Source: Megalobrama amblycephala (taxonomy: Eukaryota; Chordata; Actinopteri; Cypriniformes; Xenocyprididae). Taken from it: a DNA stretch of 64,000 nucleotides. The stretch covers positions 6,201,896 to 6,265,895 of the forward strand of contig NC_063051.1 of NCBI RefSeq assembly GCF_018812025.1, read 5' to 3'. The position numbers were made by a program, and so were the translations under genes. The notes below the pieces were generated by a model. That model had not been told where the DNA came from, made no database searches, and saw nothing but the letters and a program-made list of their open reading frames with translations. Positions 47,791 to 59,600 of the stretch are shown in pieces; position 1 is the first letter of the stretch; each line of letters opens with the position of its first letter.

Positions 47791-48560
47791 GGGGCTCCAG
47801 ACTGCGCCTAAAACGGTCGCATTCACGACTAAAAATATTAATTTGCGAGTGATATTTTTGCTGAGGTCGCCACTGGCGACCATACAAATTCACATGCTAT
47901 GACTGTAAAATTTGCATGTTATTTGCGTGTTCTGTGACCTGTAGCCTATCACATCATTTGCTCTGTTGACGTAATTAAATGACATGCTGCGTGTGAATGT
48001 TTCACTGAGTTGGAGCGGCGAAATATGAACAGGTAGGGAAAAATTTCACACACCAAACAGACGCCAAAGAACTAGAGCTGATGAAAGCCGACTGTGTTGT
48101 CACCTCGCGTCGCCTGCGTCGGTGCAAAACAAATGCATTTGAACACACCGTTCTGCTCCTGCGTAAAGGAGACAACTGCCTATTTCTTCATATAAATTCG
48201 TCTATATTCGTCATTCAAAAGGGGAAACCGGCTCTACAGACTGCAGATACACACACAATGCATCGCATGTTTACCGTTTCGAATATCAATTATGCTGATC
48301 ACTTTCATTATTCCACTCCGCTCATGCTCATGAGATCAATTTAAGGTCATTAAAAGTCTTCAGTGCCTTAAACAGTATAACAAGAGTATAAACGATCATT
48401 TTAAGGCGTCTTATATTTTATGGATGGAAAAACAAATCGCGATACTCCCTAATGTGATTATTAAAGGGTTAGTTCACCCAAAAATGAAAATTCTGTAATT
48501 TATTACTTACCCTCTTGCCTTTCCACACCCGTAAGACCTTCGTTAATCTTCGGAACACAA

Positions 48561-49072
48561 ATTTACATTTACATTTACATTTAGTCATTTAGCAGACGCT
48601 TTTATCCAAAGCGACTTACAAATGAGAACAGTAGAATCAATCAAGTCAACATGAGAACAACAGTATGTAAGTGCTGTGTGAAGTCACAGTTATGACAGTA
48701 AAGTGCTCGTAGCAAGGATTATTATTTTTTTTTAATTTATTTATTAATTTTTTTTATATATATAAATACACAAATAGATGGAATGAAAATAGAAATTGAG
48801 GTAAGTGCTACTATTACTGGGTCAAGTGCTGACGAAAAAGATACGTCTTTAGCATTTTTTTGAAAGTGGCTAAAGATTCAGCTGCTCGGATAGAGCGTGG
48901 CAGGTCATTCCACCAGCCAGGAACAGACCCGGAGAAGGTTCGTGAGAGTGATTTTGTGCCCCTTTGTGATGGCACTACAAGCCGCCGTTCACTTGCAGAA
49001 CGCAAGTTTCTGGAGGGCGCATAAGTCTGAAGTAGCGAGTTAAGGTATGGCGGTGCAGAGCCAAAATATCAA
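48561..49072 (-). mobile_element. 5'-truncated L2-type LINE inserted in a DNA transposon
   Basis: Read on the - strand, it runs from a truncated coding end at about 49060 to a 3' tail. The tail reads TTGTAAGTCGCTTTGGATAA, AAGCGTCTGCTAAATGACTA and then AATGTAAATGTAAATGT, the short-unit tail of L2-clade LINEs in fish. It interrupts the host element between CACAAATT and AAGATATT. AAATT appears on both sides, compatible with a short target-site duplication. A second tail fragment lies at 56372-56427. Confidence 0.88.
48814..49058 (-). pseudogene. C-terminal end of a LINE reverse-transcriptase protein
   Basis: About 80 codons remain open. They read YLNSLLQTYAPSRNLRSASE, then FSGSVPGWWNDLPRSIRAAE, and end LATFKKMLKTYLFRQHL before the stop near 48814. 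The W-N-x-L-P-x-x-I-R ... F-K-x-x-L-K-T-Y-L-F pattern is the conserved end of the L2/CR1-type ORF2 protein. The catalytic part of the polymerase (YADD region) lies further 5' and was not retained, so this is a dead fragment. Confidence 0.88.
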
Positions 49073-50171
49073 AATTAAGATATTTTAGTTGAAATCCGAT
49101 GGCTCCGTGAGGCCTCCACAGGAAGCAATGACACTTCCTCTCTCAAGATCCATAAAGGTACTAAAAACATATTTAAATCGGTTCATGTGAGTACAGTGGT
49201 TCAATATTAATATTATAAAGCGACGAGAATATTTTTGGTGCGCCAAAAAAAAAAAAAAAAAAAAAAAAAGTGATGTCCGATTTCAAATCACTGCTTCAGG
49301 AAGATTCAGAGCACAAATGAATCAGTGTATCGAATCATGATTCAGATCGCGTGTCAAACTGCCAACTGCTGAAATCACGTGACTTTGGCGCTCCGAACGG
49401 CAGATTAGATTGATTCATTATATTATATTTTATAAACGGTTGTAGCAACGTAATTTTTTAATCCTCATCTGAACTTGAATGAGCAGCAAATGTAAAGCAC
49501 AGACATTTCAAAATAAGAATCCCGCTGTATTTCAAAGTAATCAAAGTCAAGTAGTATGTAGGCTATCAGTTGCCCCTGTTTGTTATTTGGTTAGGCAAAC
49601 CAAATTTAATATATTTATATATTTATTTCCATATATTTATATTTATTTTCATTTGATTCAAAGTAAACGGTTGTAGCTTCAGGAAGGAAGGACTAGCCTA
49701 CCATTATTTGACATATTATTCAATATAAATATTTTACTAGCATCAGGGTTATTATAGTTAACTAAAACCATTAAAAACATTTTTTATTGCTTGAAATAAA
49801 TGTTAATACTAAAATAAAAGTCTATACAAACTAAACAGACATGTTTAAAAACAAAAACAAAAACTAAAAAATAAATAAATAAAACAACAAAAAATTAAAG
49901 CAGAAAATATAAAAATCTAATCGGATTCAAAATATGCACAAAAACTATAATAGTATTAAGTGAAAATAGTGACATTCCCAGAAAAGTCACAAGATTAAAA
50001 AGCTGAAACTGTAAAGGGGAGATATTTAAACACAACAGGATGACTAAAAGTAAGTGATTTAAAAATTTTAAGTTCATTGTTGTGTGGCTCTTAAAAAATT
50101 ATTTGGCACCTGTTTTCCCCCCCTATAGGAGCCAATGACTCCTTAATGATTTTTTTGGTCTGGAGCCCTGT

Positions 50172-50470
50172 AAATTGTCCGTTTTAATGGTGACTTTAAC
50201 TTGGTTAACAGAGCTGAGTCAGTTAAGTCAGTTTACTGGCAGTGACACTGAAATCTAACACTTCTTTTACAGTAAAGGCCCTAATAAACTGATATAAATC
50301 TTTTTAAAACAAGTGGCTTAAATTAAAGTACAGCTATATTTTCAGACACTGCCTCGATTTTATCTTGTCTGCTATGCTTCAATCGATAAAACTTGCTCTG
50401 TAAATGGTGTGTAACAGTATTTCCTTCAACAGTATGTGGTCACAACAGAGTTCTCTTTCTATTCTTCTCA
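50172..50470. other. Proximal upstream region of tespa1
   Basis: Single-copy-looking sequence. TGTGGT (RUNX-type core) lies at about 50434-50439. Confidence 0.35.
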
Positions 50471-50699
50471 GCAATATATCTTCCTCCTACCGCTTCCGTC
50501 AGTTATAACGCGTCATGACTGTAAGTAGCACGAAAGTTTGCGTTGGCGGCTCAGCAATCGACGATGGCTCTCAATCTCCCTTCTGTTATTTTTATGCGAT
50601 GGACATCCTTCAAGATGCAGGTGTGAGCGGGATGCAGGACACCAGAGCGGTGAATTATGCCGTTGCCATGAGAATGGACTGATCGAGGCACTTTTTAAG
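50471..50699 (+). promoter_or_regulatory. tespa1: Candidate tespa1 promoter/untranslated first exon
   Basis: A strong donor, CTTTTTAAG|GTACGT, follows base 50699. The first coding exon of tespa1 begins with 12 untranslated bases after the acceptor at 53307, so an upstream untranslated exon must exist, and this is the best candidate. GC content and CG density rise here compared with the flanks. ETS-type cores (TTCCTCC at 50481, CGCTTCCGTC at 50491) lie just upstream. Two overlapping short uORFs start at 50564 and 50599. The transcription start is unknown. Confidence 0.4.
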
Positions 50700-53307
50700 G
50701 TACGTGATGCGAAATGGAAACCATCCTTTAGAAAATTTTGTTTAATAGACTAATTATAAACTTCCGTATTGTGTATGTGTGTGTGTAGAAGGCACTTCAG
50801 ACTATTTGTAACTCCCTATTCACTAATGAATAATATACACGGCATCTTTAGAAGTGAAAGTGATATGTTAATGTGGTTACTCTATCGAATGTGATTGCTG
50901 CTTGCGCGTGATTTCCTTTATAACGCAATCTATCTTCATGTAAAGTACGAATGGAGAGGGCGAGAATACTGCAGGGTTTGAGTATATGATGCTTAATTTA
51001 GGCGTCAACCTCCAGGAAGTCAAAACAAAAGGTTGGAGGGGGTTTAAAAAGTAATATTTTACATATAGGCTATGTTTCAGTTTTGCTTCTAAACATTTTA
51101 GTAAGTACAAAAGATAGCCAGGGGGCGTATTATCACCTTCGGTAAAAAAGATGCTGGGGAACAGAAATCGCGTAGCAAAAGTAGGCTACAGCGCTCGAGC
51201 AATTTTAGTAACATATTCACAAACATATTGAAAAATAAAGAGCCATTGTTACTGTAGTAGCCTATAGTTTTATTAATTTATATAAAACAAAACTAGGTTT
51301 TGTAAAAAGTCTTTCATAGTTCATCAATTTAGCCCCCCTTAGAATGTAACCATAGCAACAGTGTTTGAGGACTTTTAGTCAGGATCTTCTTCAGAAACAT
51401 TGGCCAAACATAAACCCGACCATTGTCATTATTATATATTTACATAATTTAGATATGACTCATTGATAGCTAGAGGTGTAAAAAACAATTTGGGTTGCGT
51501 GAAACTTCATTTATGTGAAACTTTGCGCACAGGTTAGACCTTATTCAGTGCCATGACAGGAAAGCGAGGCTGTTGGGATGGACTTACCGTGTTTTCAATG
51601 ACATCCGCTGTGAAAAAGCTGTATAAAGCTCAGTCTTCCACAGCTCATATTGTCAGGAGTTTTTTTGTCTTCTTAAATTCCTTTTTCGTCAGGAGAACAA
51701 CCCAAAAACACATTAAATAAGAGTACAACCCACTGAAGAGATGTAGCTAAGTTATTTCTTCTATCCCGCACAGCCAATCCCGTTAAATATCAAAGATGGC
51801 GCTGCTGTGAATAAGGTCTATGACCGCCACGCTGATTATTATAAAAGTTGGTCTCTATTTAAAAATATTAGCCTCTATAAAAATAATTTTGAGGTATATA
51901 AAAGTAAAATGCTACTTAATTTGATCTGTGATTATGCATTTTAAATGACAGTCCTGGAATGAATCAGAAAGTTCTATCTCTGCAATTAAAGGTAGGGTAG
52001 GCAATTTCAGAGCGACTAGCAATAGCAAGCTAGCTTTGAAAGCATGAGATCCCACCCTCCTTTTAGAGCGCTCTTACCTTCAAAACACATGAACGCACTC
52101 AGAAGAGTTTGCAAAGCGCCTCAAAACGAGACAGAGACAGCGTTAAATTACCTCATGTCTCAAAACACATTAGGAACAATAATAATAAACGTAAACAACT
52201 TACAGAGCTCTTGTACCACCTGACTGCTGCAGGGTGCACGGAGGTATGGAAATACATGTGTTCGGACTGAGCAATTATTGTACAATTTTTTTTTTTTTTG
52301 GTCCTTAGACTTCCACAGAAGATATGTACATGTTTTAATATTTAAACCACTTCTATTATTGATTGCTATCAGGATGCGAAGAGAATTCCAACTGAATTCC
52401 CAAAAGCATGTTTCTCGAAACCATAGTTCAAACGAACATTCGCAAACTTATGTGATTGGAACGTCAGCTTAGTTTCTTGTTTTTATGACGTGGACTTAAT
52501 AAATCATCATCTTGAGCAAAATAAGCAAGCTGACGTTAAGTACAATGTATATATTTTATTTATACAAATGTCATTTACATATTTTAGTTTACCAAGAGAT
52601 TTTAAGCACCGTTTTTGAAGAGTGTGCATGTGCGTACATGCTCTGGTGCGTAAGAACGAGTCTATGATTGAATCTGGAAATAAAGCAAAATAACTGAGAA
52701 AAATGAGAATTAGTCCTCAGATGCAATGTCCGTAATTTATAGCAAAAATCTAGCATTAATTAAATCTAAAATTGATTCATTTAAAGAAATGATTACTCTT
52801 GTACCTGCGTGACATCATTCACCAACATGGCTGAATGACATGTTTGCAACAATATGGTTTTGAGAAACAGTCGTGACTAGCTTGATTTGTTCAGCAATGC
52901 ATCGTATTATGGTAGTGAAGCAGCGAGTTATGTCATTGTACGGGAAACACAGCCCAGTATAACAAAAAGTGTTTATAAAACAAATTGCTTACCCTACCTT
53001 TAATCTAGCATTAATATATTATATGCATTAACATCATGATTTTCTGCTTTGAAACATGTGAATTATGAAAAGTGCTAAAGTCTACAAATAAAAATTGAAC
53101 CAATTTTGTTTTTATATATATATATATAAAACAAAGTTTGCACAAAATCAGACCATATACATTTACATTTGAGAGTGCTTTCAATATTTGTTTACCGTTC
53201 TATTTTTGTAATCTATTTTGCTGCTTAAATTTTACTTTAAAAATATGCAAAAATGTGGCAGATTGTTTTGGTTAAATAATCCTGTAAGAAGTGCTTTCTC
53301 ATTGTAG
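50700..53307 (+). other. tespa1: Putative tespa1 intron 1
   Basis: Assumes the donor at 50700 is used. It contains an approximately 1.0-kb DNA transposon (51986-53004). The stretch 50700-51980 is otherwise AT-rich with no exon recognised. An overlapping CA/GT run lies near 50768-50788, and a short TA run near 53115-53128. Confidence 0.4.
51986..53004. mobile_element. 1.0-kb DNA transposon, TTAAAGGTAGGGTAGGCAA ends
   Basis: The left end ATTAAAGGTAGGGTAGGCAA is mirrored by TTGCTTACCCTACCTTTAAT at the right end, about 20 bp with one mismatch. The interior has no transposase. It sits in the putative first intron of tespa1. Confidence 0.9.
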
Positions 53308-53319
53308 GTGGCCACAGAG

Positions 53320-53464
53320 ATGGAGAGTCCTTCGAAGATTGAGAGGCGACAGGCGTGGGCGCAAGGCAGCCACCGCAAGTTTACCGTAAGAGATGCAGAA
53401 CACCGCAGCCCAACAGCAGAACAGCAGCCTCATTTCTCTCTCCAAGATGACGTCTTTGTGGATG
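53320..53464 (+). CDS. tespa1: tespa1 coding exon 1 (residues 1-48)
   Basis: The acceptor CATTGTAG ends at 53307 and the ATG follows 12 bases later. It encodes MESPSKIERRQAWAQ and ends FSLQDDVFVD before GTGAGC. The ERRxAW core is shared with the N-terminus of TESPA1 relatives. Confidence 0.88.
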
Positions 53465-53722
53465 GTGAGCATCAGGTTAATGTTTAACATTCAGCAGTGT
53501 CAATAGCTCTATAAAATGGAAAGAAGCTGCATATCTCATTTCCTCTTAACCAAGTAATTCAAAGCTCCATGCAACCAGAGCAATTAAGCGTTTATTTTGT
53601 TATCTAATAGAACGATGGTCATGCAGTCCAAATACTTTTTGGGACTATTGTATGCTTTATTTAGTAAAAAAGCAAAATAATCAGATGTGCAGCAATGACA
53701 ATGCTCAACAATAGATTGGGAG

Positions 53723-53791
<69 letters not shown>

Positions 53792-56603
53792 GTATCGCAG
53801 CAATTTTGAATCAGGCCACTTCTAAATTAAGCTCACATTATAACTGCTACTGTGAGAGATCAAGTATAGACCACAAACAGAACATGGTTACCACCAGATA
53901 AACTCTATTTCCAAAACAGAAAGCTCATTTACACCTCCCTCTCTCTCTCTCTCTCTCTTTCTCACACACACACACCCATTCTCAAACAGACAGGCTAAGA
54001 TCACTATGTGCGTCTTTATTTTGTTTCCACAGGATGCTCTGCAGGAAAGATTGAAACCTGGCTCCAAGGTTGTGGGTGAGTGTTTGTGTGTCTTTCTATA
54101 AAAGACAGTCATTGTGTGTCAATTGTAATACAATAATAGCAAGTGAGTGGAAAACCACAGATGTTCTTGAGATTGTTTTTTGAAGGTCATGCAGGTAAAA
54201 AAAACAAAAAAACATTAACCTCTGAGGGTCAAAGACCATGTTTTCAAAAGGTACCTGCACCTGAAAGCTTTTAGTGCAAAATATTTGAGCGACATTGTTT
54301 TGCTCTATTTATAGATTATGCTGAGGAAGAATCTGTTTTCAAATTTTCCCTTTCTGGTCAGGAAACGGCAGAAAAACTTGACATTATTGTTATTGTTTCT
54401 CATTGTTTAGGCTTTGCAAGTTCCTAGAAAAGCCATAAAGAAAGTGTTTTCAAAAGTATTTCAAAGAATAAGGATCAACACATTTTTTCCAGTCTATTAG
54501 GAAATAACTTTTTAACATCAAATGCACATGTAACATTTACACTCTTAAGAAAATTCAGGTTCTTCGCCTTGTAACAGCCCTTTTTGGTGCTAAATAGAAG
54601 CCTTTTTATAAGGTTCCATAAAGAACTATGCTTTGAAAGTGCTATATACGACCGTAATGGTGTACTTAATTTTCATTAATACTATATTGGTATTATTAAT
54701 ATTATTCTCATATATTATTTATTAATATGGTTTTTTACCGCTCTATCTGCAAGGTCTTATAATATCTTGTAGCCTCTTTGGGTATAAAAAAACCCTCTCA
54801 CAAACCTCTATGATGCCTTTACATCCATCATTATGTGTGTACTCTGAGTGACAGTTTTTTTTCACAGGATTTTGGCATGTGACAGCATCTGACATACACA
54901 ATTGAGTTTAGAGTTACAGTGTGTCTCTTCCAGTTACAGTGTGTCTCTTCCCCCCATTGACTGCCATAGTCATATTTTTTTCCTTACTATGGTAGCCAAT
55001 GGGGAGCGAGATCTGCTTGGTTACAAACGTTCTTCCAAATATCTTCCTTTGAGTACAACAGAACAAAGACATTCATACAGGTTTGGAAAAACCTATGACT
55101 TTATATCACTTTTCCCTTTTAACATTGAAAAGGACTCACATACTGTCCATTTTTTTTTTTTTTTTTTTTTTGCTAATTTTGGCCTTTATAAACATAATTG
55201 TTTAAACAAATGGAAGAGACAGACTGTAACTCTAAACTCAATTGTGTATGTCAGATGCTGTCACATGCCAAAAACCTGCGAAAAAAAAACCTGTCGCTCA
55301 GAGTACACACATAATGATGGATGTAAAGGCATCATAGAGGTTTGTGAGAGTTTTTTTTTTAAACCCAGAGGCTACAAGATATTATAAGTCCAGACCATAA
55401 GATATTTTTTTTGTGACTAGGTATTGTTTATTTAAAAAGTAATAATTATAAAAAATCTAACAATATGGATCATAAATTAAATACCTCTGTTACTTGCTTA
55501 GTGGAGAAGAGAAGTATCCTTAAACTGAACATGTTCTGTTAAACTAAAAAGAGAAAAAGACATGATTTAATGAGACATGAGTTAAAATATAGAGATTTTA
55601 TGAAAGAAATCGTTTACCTGTTGAAAGTGCGTTGACCGTCAGTGTAATTGTATGGCCATTTCAGCATATAAAGGGTTCTTCAGGATGACACAGTTCTATG
55701 TTACTGTGTAAAAGAACCTATAAAGAACCATCTTTTTTTAGAGTGTAGGTTATTGACTTGTAATTATATTCTGCAAAGCCTGTAAATTAAATATCTAATC
55801 ACATTCACAGCAGCAGTATTCAGATGCGAAATAGAACAGAATGAACAATGCTTGGAAAACGAGTAATTCTGGCTTCTTAAGACTTTTGTCACTGTGAGAA
55901 GCAGCAAAAGATGTAATAATCTATCATTTTGACATTTGCTTAATAAGGGCTACCGGTACATACTGCAACAAGGATTGAAAGACGTCCTATGTGCGTGTGT
56001 GTTTCTATTTTTATCGCAGCATTTTACTGCATGCCCGCAACCCGCCCACAGACCTTTGCTGATTCAGACTTGATAAAAGTGAATTTTTCATTTGTATTTC
56101 CTCTCTCTCTGTTTTTTTTTCTCTCCATCTTATCTGTAGGAACGAAGCCAGTCTTGCCAAAAGCAGTCACCTAACAACAGGTAGGATGAGGGTGAAGCAA
56201 GTTGTTGGATTTTTCTCTGTAAAAGTAGTTTTTGACTCATAATATGAGTCAACCAAAAGAAGAACTGCAAAATATCTGTACATATTATGCAATGAGTAGG
56301 CCTGCACAGAATCTGCACACACATTGGTACATCTATCATTGTGAGGACATTCCATAGGCATAATGGTTTTAATTTACATTTAATCATTTTGAAGATGCTT
56401 TTATCCAAAGCGACTTGCAAATGAGGAGATGAAAAAAAGCGCTAATGATATTCTCTATATGAGCCAATTATATTCTATATCCCCTATACCCCTGAGCATA
56501 ACGTTCTGCATTTTTACAGATTTAATAAAAAATGTTTGGTATGTTTATTTATCGATTTGTATTACGAGGACTTGTGCTTGTCCTTATAATGTAGGTCAAA
56601 CCA

Positions 56604-56639
<36 letters not shown>

Positions 56640-59600
56640 TTTTACATGATGATTGTGTATTAAACTCTATGTAATTCTTTGTATTTAAACAGCTGAAATG
56701 ATCAAATTAGCAAAAGTGTTTAATAAACAAACATGCAAGAGGTGGGAGATGTGTAATGAATGATGTCCGTTAGAATTATGCAGAAATTGGTGATTTTTCG
56801 AGACCTTGGCAGGTGCCGATTCTCTACAGGCTTTTCAGTGTTTAATGACTAATAGCTAGTTGATCACACCTTTGCGACATGTCTAAATCTTCATAAAATT
56901 GTCAAATGTAACTCTACAGGACCTTTGAGGATAGGCACCAGCTTTGAGGATGATCTGAGTCTGGGTGCAGAGGGTGAGTAGAAGCAACACAACAGCAACA
57001 GTAACTCAGGTATAATGACAGCCGGAAGTGTTTTAACAATATAAAAGAACACACACATCACCTTTAATGAGCAGTTCTCTTTTAAAATTTAAAATAGTAT
57101 AAAAATAGTTTCACACAAACTGAACCCTATTCATGGAATTTATTTTGTTTGCAACCCTCAATGCATTATATTCCATGTCTGCACAACCTATTGACCAACT
57201 GCTAATTAAAGGCAATTTTGTGCTAGACCATTGTGCCGCCACAATGAATTTTGAACAATGGGTTCTTTGTAATGTCAAACCTCTTTCTTGAGTGACATCC
57301 TTGTACTTGTCAGTAAGGGTCTCATAATCAGTCTGATGGCAGTGATTATATACTGTATGAAGAGGAACTGCATTTATGTTTGAGAACGAACCTCCCCTCA
57401 CTCTCCAGCACACCTTGTTTATTATAATGAGACACTGTTACAAAATCTCTACATCCGGAAACACATGCACAAGGCCAGATACAGCAAGTAATGAATAAAT
57501 GGTATTTTAAGAGAGGGGTGTTTTTATTTTAAGCTATACACTACCATTCAGAAGTTTGAGGTCAGTAGGATTTGTTAAATGTATTAAGACTGATGCTCAC
57601 CAAGGCTTCATTTATTTGATAATTTTTATATACAGTGTATAAACAAAAGTATTTTAATATATTTTAAAATGCAAGTTATTCCTGTGATGGCAAAGCTGAA
57701 TTTTCAGCATCATTACTCCAGTCTTCAGAGTCACATGATCTTTCAGAAATCATTCTAATATGCTGATTTGGTGTTTAAGAAATATTTCTTCTTATTATTA
57801 TCAATGTTGAAAGCTCTTATTGTTTCTGTGGAAACCACATAATTTTTTTTTTCCAGGATTCTTTGATAAATAGAAAGTATGAAAGAACAGCATTTATTTG
57901 AAACAGAGGTTATACTGTAACTTTTGATCAATTTAATGCATCCTTACAGAACAGAAGTATTAAATTCTTTAAAAAATATTCCGTATTAATTATACAGTAA
58001 TCGGTATTAATTGCAGAAAAAAATGTGACCCCAAACATTTGAACGGTATTGTAAGTACATAATGTTCTTTCCTTCACTTATACCTGCTATTTTTTATTTC
58101 CCAGCCACTGCATTATATGCTGCATCAGGTGTGCCACATTTTAGGTGAGAAACAGGTCGACTTTGCCATATTATTAACTCTCTGGCTTGGGCTTTCTCAT
58201 TTATGCTTCTAAATCCATTGTTTCATTGTATTTACATAGACTGTTTGTGTATCAACAGCACTCCTCAACAGAAGCTTAACCTGCCATTGTTCAACATGGG
58301 CCAAAGTGTCGCATCCAGTGCCTTCTCAACCACTACCAGCAGGACTGCTTCCAGGTAAGGGCATGGCTGAGGCAAAACACAATAGACCAAATAATACCTC
58401 ATTTAGCTGGCCTATTTGATGAAGGTTTCCAGCTTATTGCTCGAGAGGGAATCGGCAAAACTTTTCCTTCACTGTGCACTTTGCTTTCATGCTTAAGATG
58501 TATTTGTTCTTCTGATGAAGGTGAACTGTAAATGGTTTTGGTGGTTACAAATGCAGAGTGATGCATGAGGAAGTAGTACATTTATGCTACTCGCATAACG
58601 ACCTGTATGTGGAATATGTGGCTCTCACTAATAAGAAGGCCAACATGGAAACTGCTCACTTTTTTCATATTTTCTTAATTGTTAATTTCTAACATAAACA
58701 AAATTCCTTGGAGTGACATACTTCCCTGTTGGTATCTGCAGTATGTAATTATGCAAATTATTCAACAAATAAACATGCAAGGGAATGTGTAGAACTTTGT
58801 GCATGACAGGCACTCAATTCCATGCACATCTACCTGAAACAATTCTCACATGATTTTTTTTTTTTTTATATATATATCTTTCACTTTTCATATCTTTCAA
58901 ATCATTCAAATATCATTCAAAAATCCACCAGTGTGTCTGAGGTCCTCCAGATGCGTGCCGAAGATGCAGAAGAGACCCTTTTCCAGCTGGGTTTCGGTTG
59001 TGAGGAACCACAGGTGACCGCCCGCATCCCAGTCCGCTTCTTCAACTTTCCATCCCAACTCAGAGGCATCAATTTCCGGCTGTTCCTTGAATCCCAACTC
59101 ACCAGGATACGCCAGGAAGACCCTTGTCTTTCATTAGCAAGTAAGGAATCAGCAGAGTTACAGAATGTTTCTCCTACTACAACTTTAGAGACATCGTCAC
59201 ATTCGTTCTCCTGTTTCCCCACAGGTCGTTTCCGACAAGTTGAGGCATTGACGGCAATGGCGAATGCTTTCTATTCGCTGTACTCCCACGTGTCCCGAAC
59301 GCCACTTCAGAAGCTTGCGCCACCCCAGTTAACCTTCTCTTCCCCAATCGTGGAGAGGACCATGTCTCGAACCAGTGTCCGCAGTGAACCACGATCTCCT
59401 GTTGAAAGACTAAAAGACACTATCTCCAAGATGTGCTTGTACACGGGATCCCGTGGCTCGGACTCCACATCTCCAAGCAATTCACCTCGCAAGCGTAAAC
59501 ACAGTCTGTCGGGTGTAGTTGAGAAAAGTGTAGAAAATGATGAAGATTTATGCCTTCAAATGGAAGTAGAAGACTTGGACTGGTTTACAGAGAGCAAGAA

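Larger units (their letters stand above)
48468..49440. mobile_element. TTAAAGGGTTAGTTCACCC-family transposon, split by a LINE
   Basis: The left end TTAAAGGGTTAGTTCACCC and following 90 bases match the inverted reading of the 1967-2508 copy. After the LINE the match resumes at AAGATATTTTAGTTGAAATC and continues through TCCGTGAGGCCTCCACAGGA, ATTTTTGGTGCGCC, an A-run (about 49245-49269) and the GATTTCAAATCACTGCTTCA block to GCGCTCCGAACGGC. The far inverted repeat is missing. Confidence 0.85.
47791..50171. mobile_element. 2.4-kb outer DNA transposon, GGGGCTCCAGAC ... GTCTGGAGCCCT
   Basis: The left end CGGGGCTCCAGACTGCG is mirrored by TTGGTCTGGAGCCCTG. The sub-terminal sequences (GCGACCATACAAATTCACAT on the left; CCTATAGGAGCCAATGACTC on the right) are those seen at the ends of a common cyprinid element. 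It was later invaded by the TTAAAGGGTTAGTTCACCC family (48468-49440), which was in turn invaded by a LINE (48561-49072). Confidence 0.65.

Noticed and set aside
53695..53901. Frame encoding alternating I-Y residues
   Set aside because: Pure translation of the TA microsatellite.
54902..55387. 161-codon open frame on the + strand
   Set aside because: It lies across the loop and right arm of the long inverted repeat, includes a poly-F run from a T-tract, has no domain and no splice support, and sits in a tespa1 intron.
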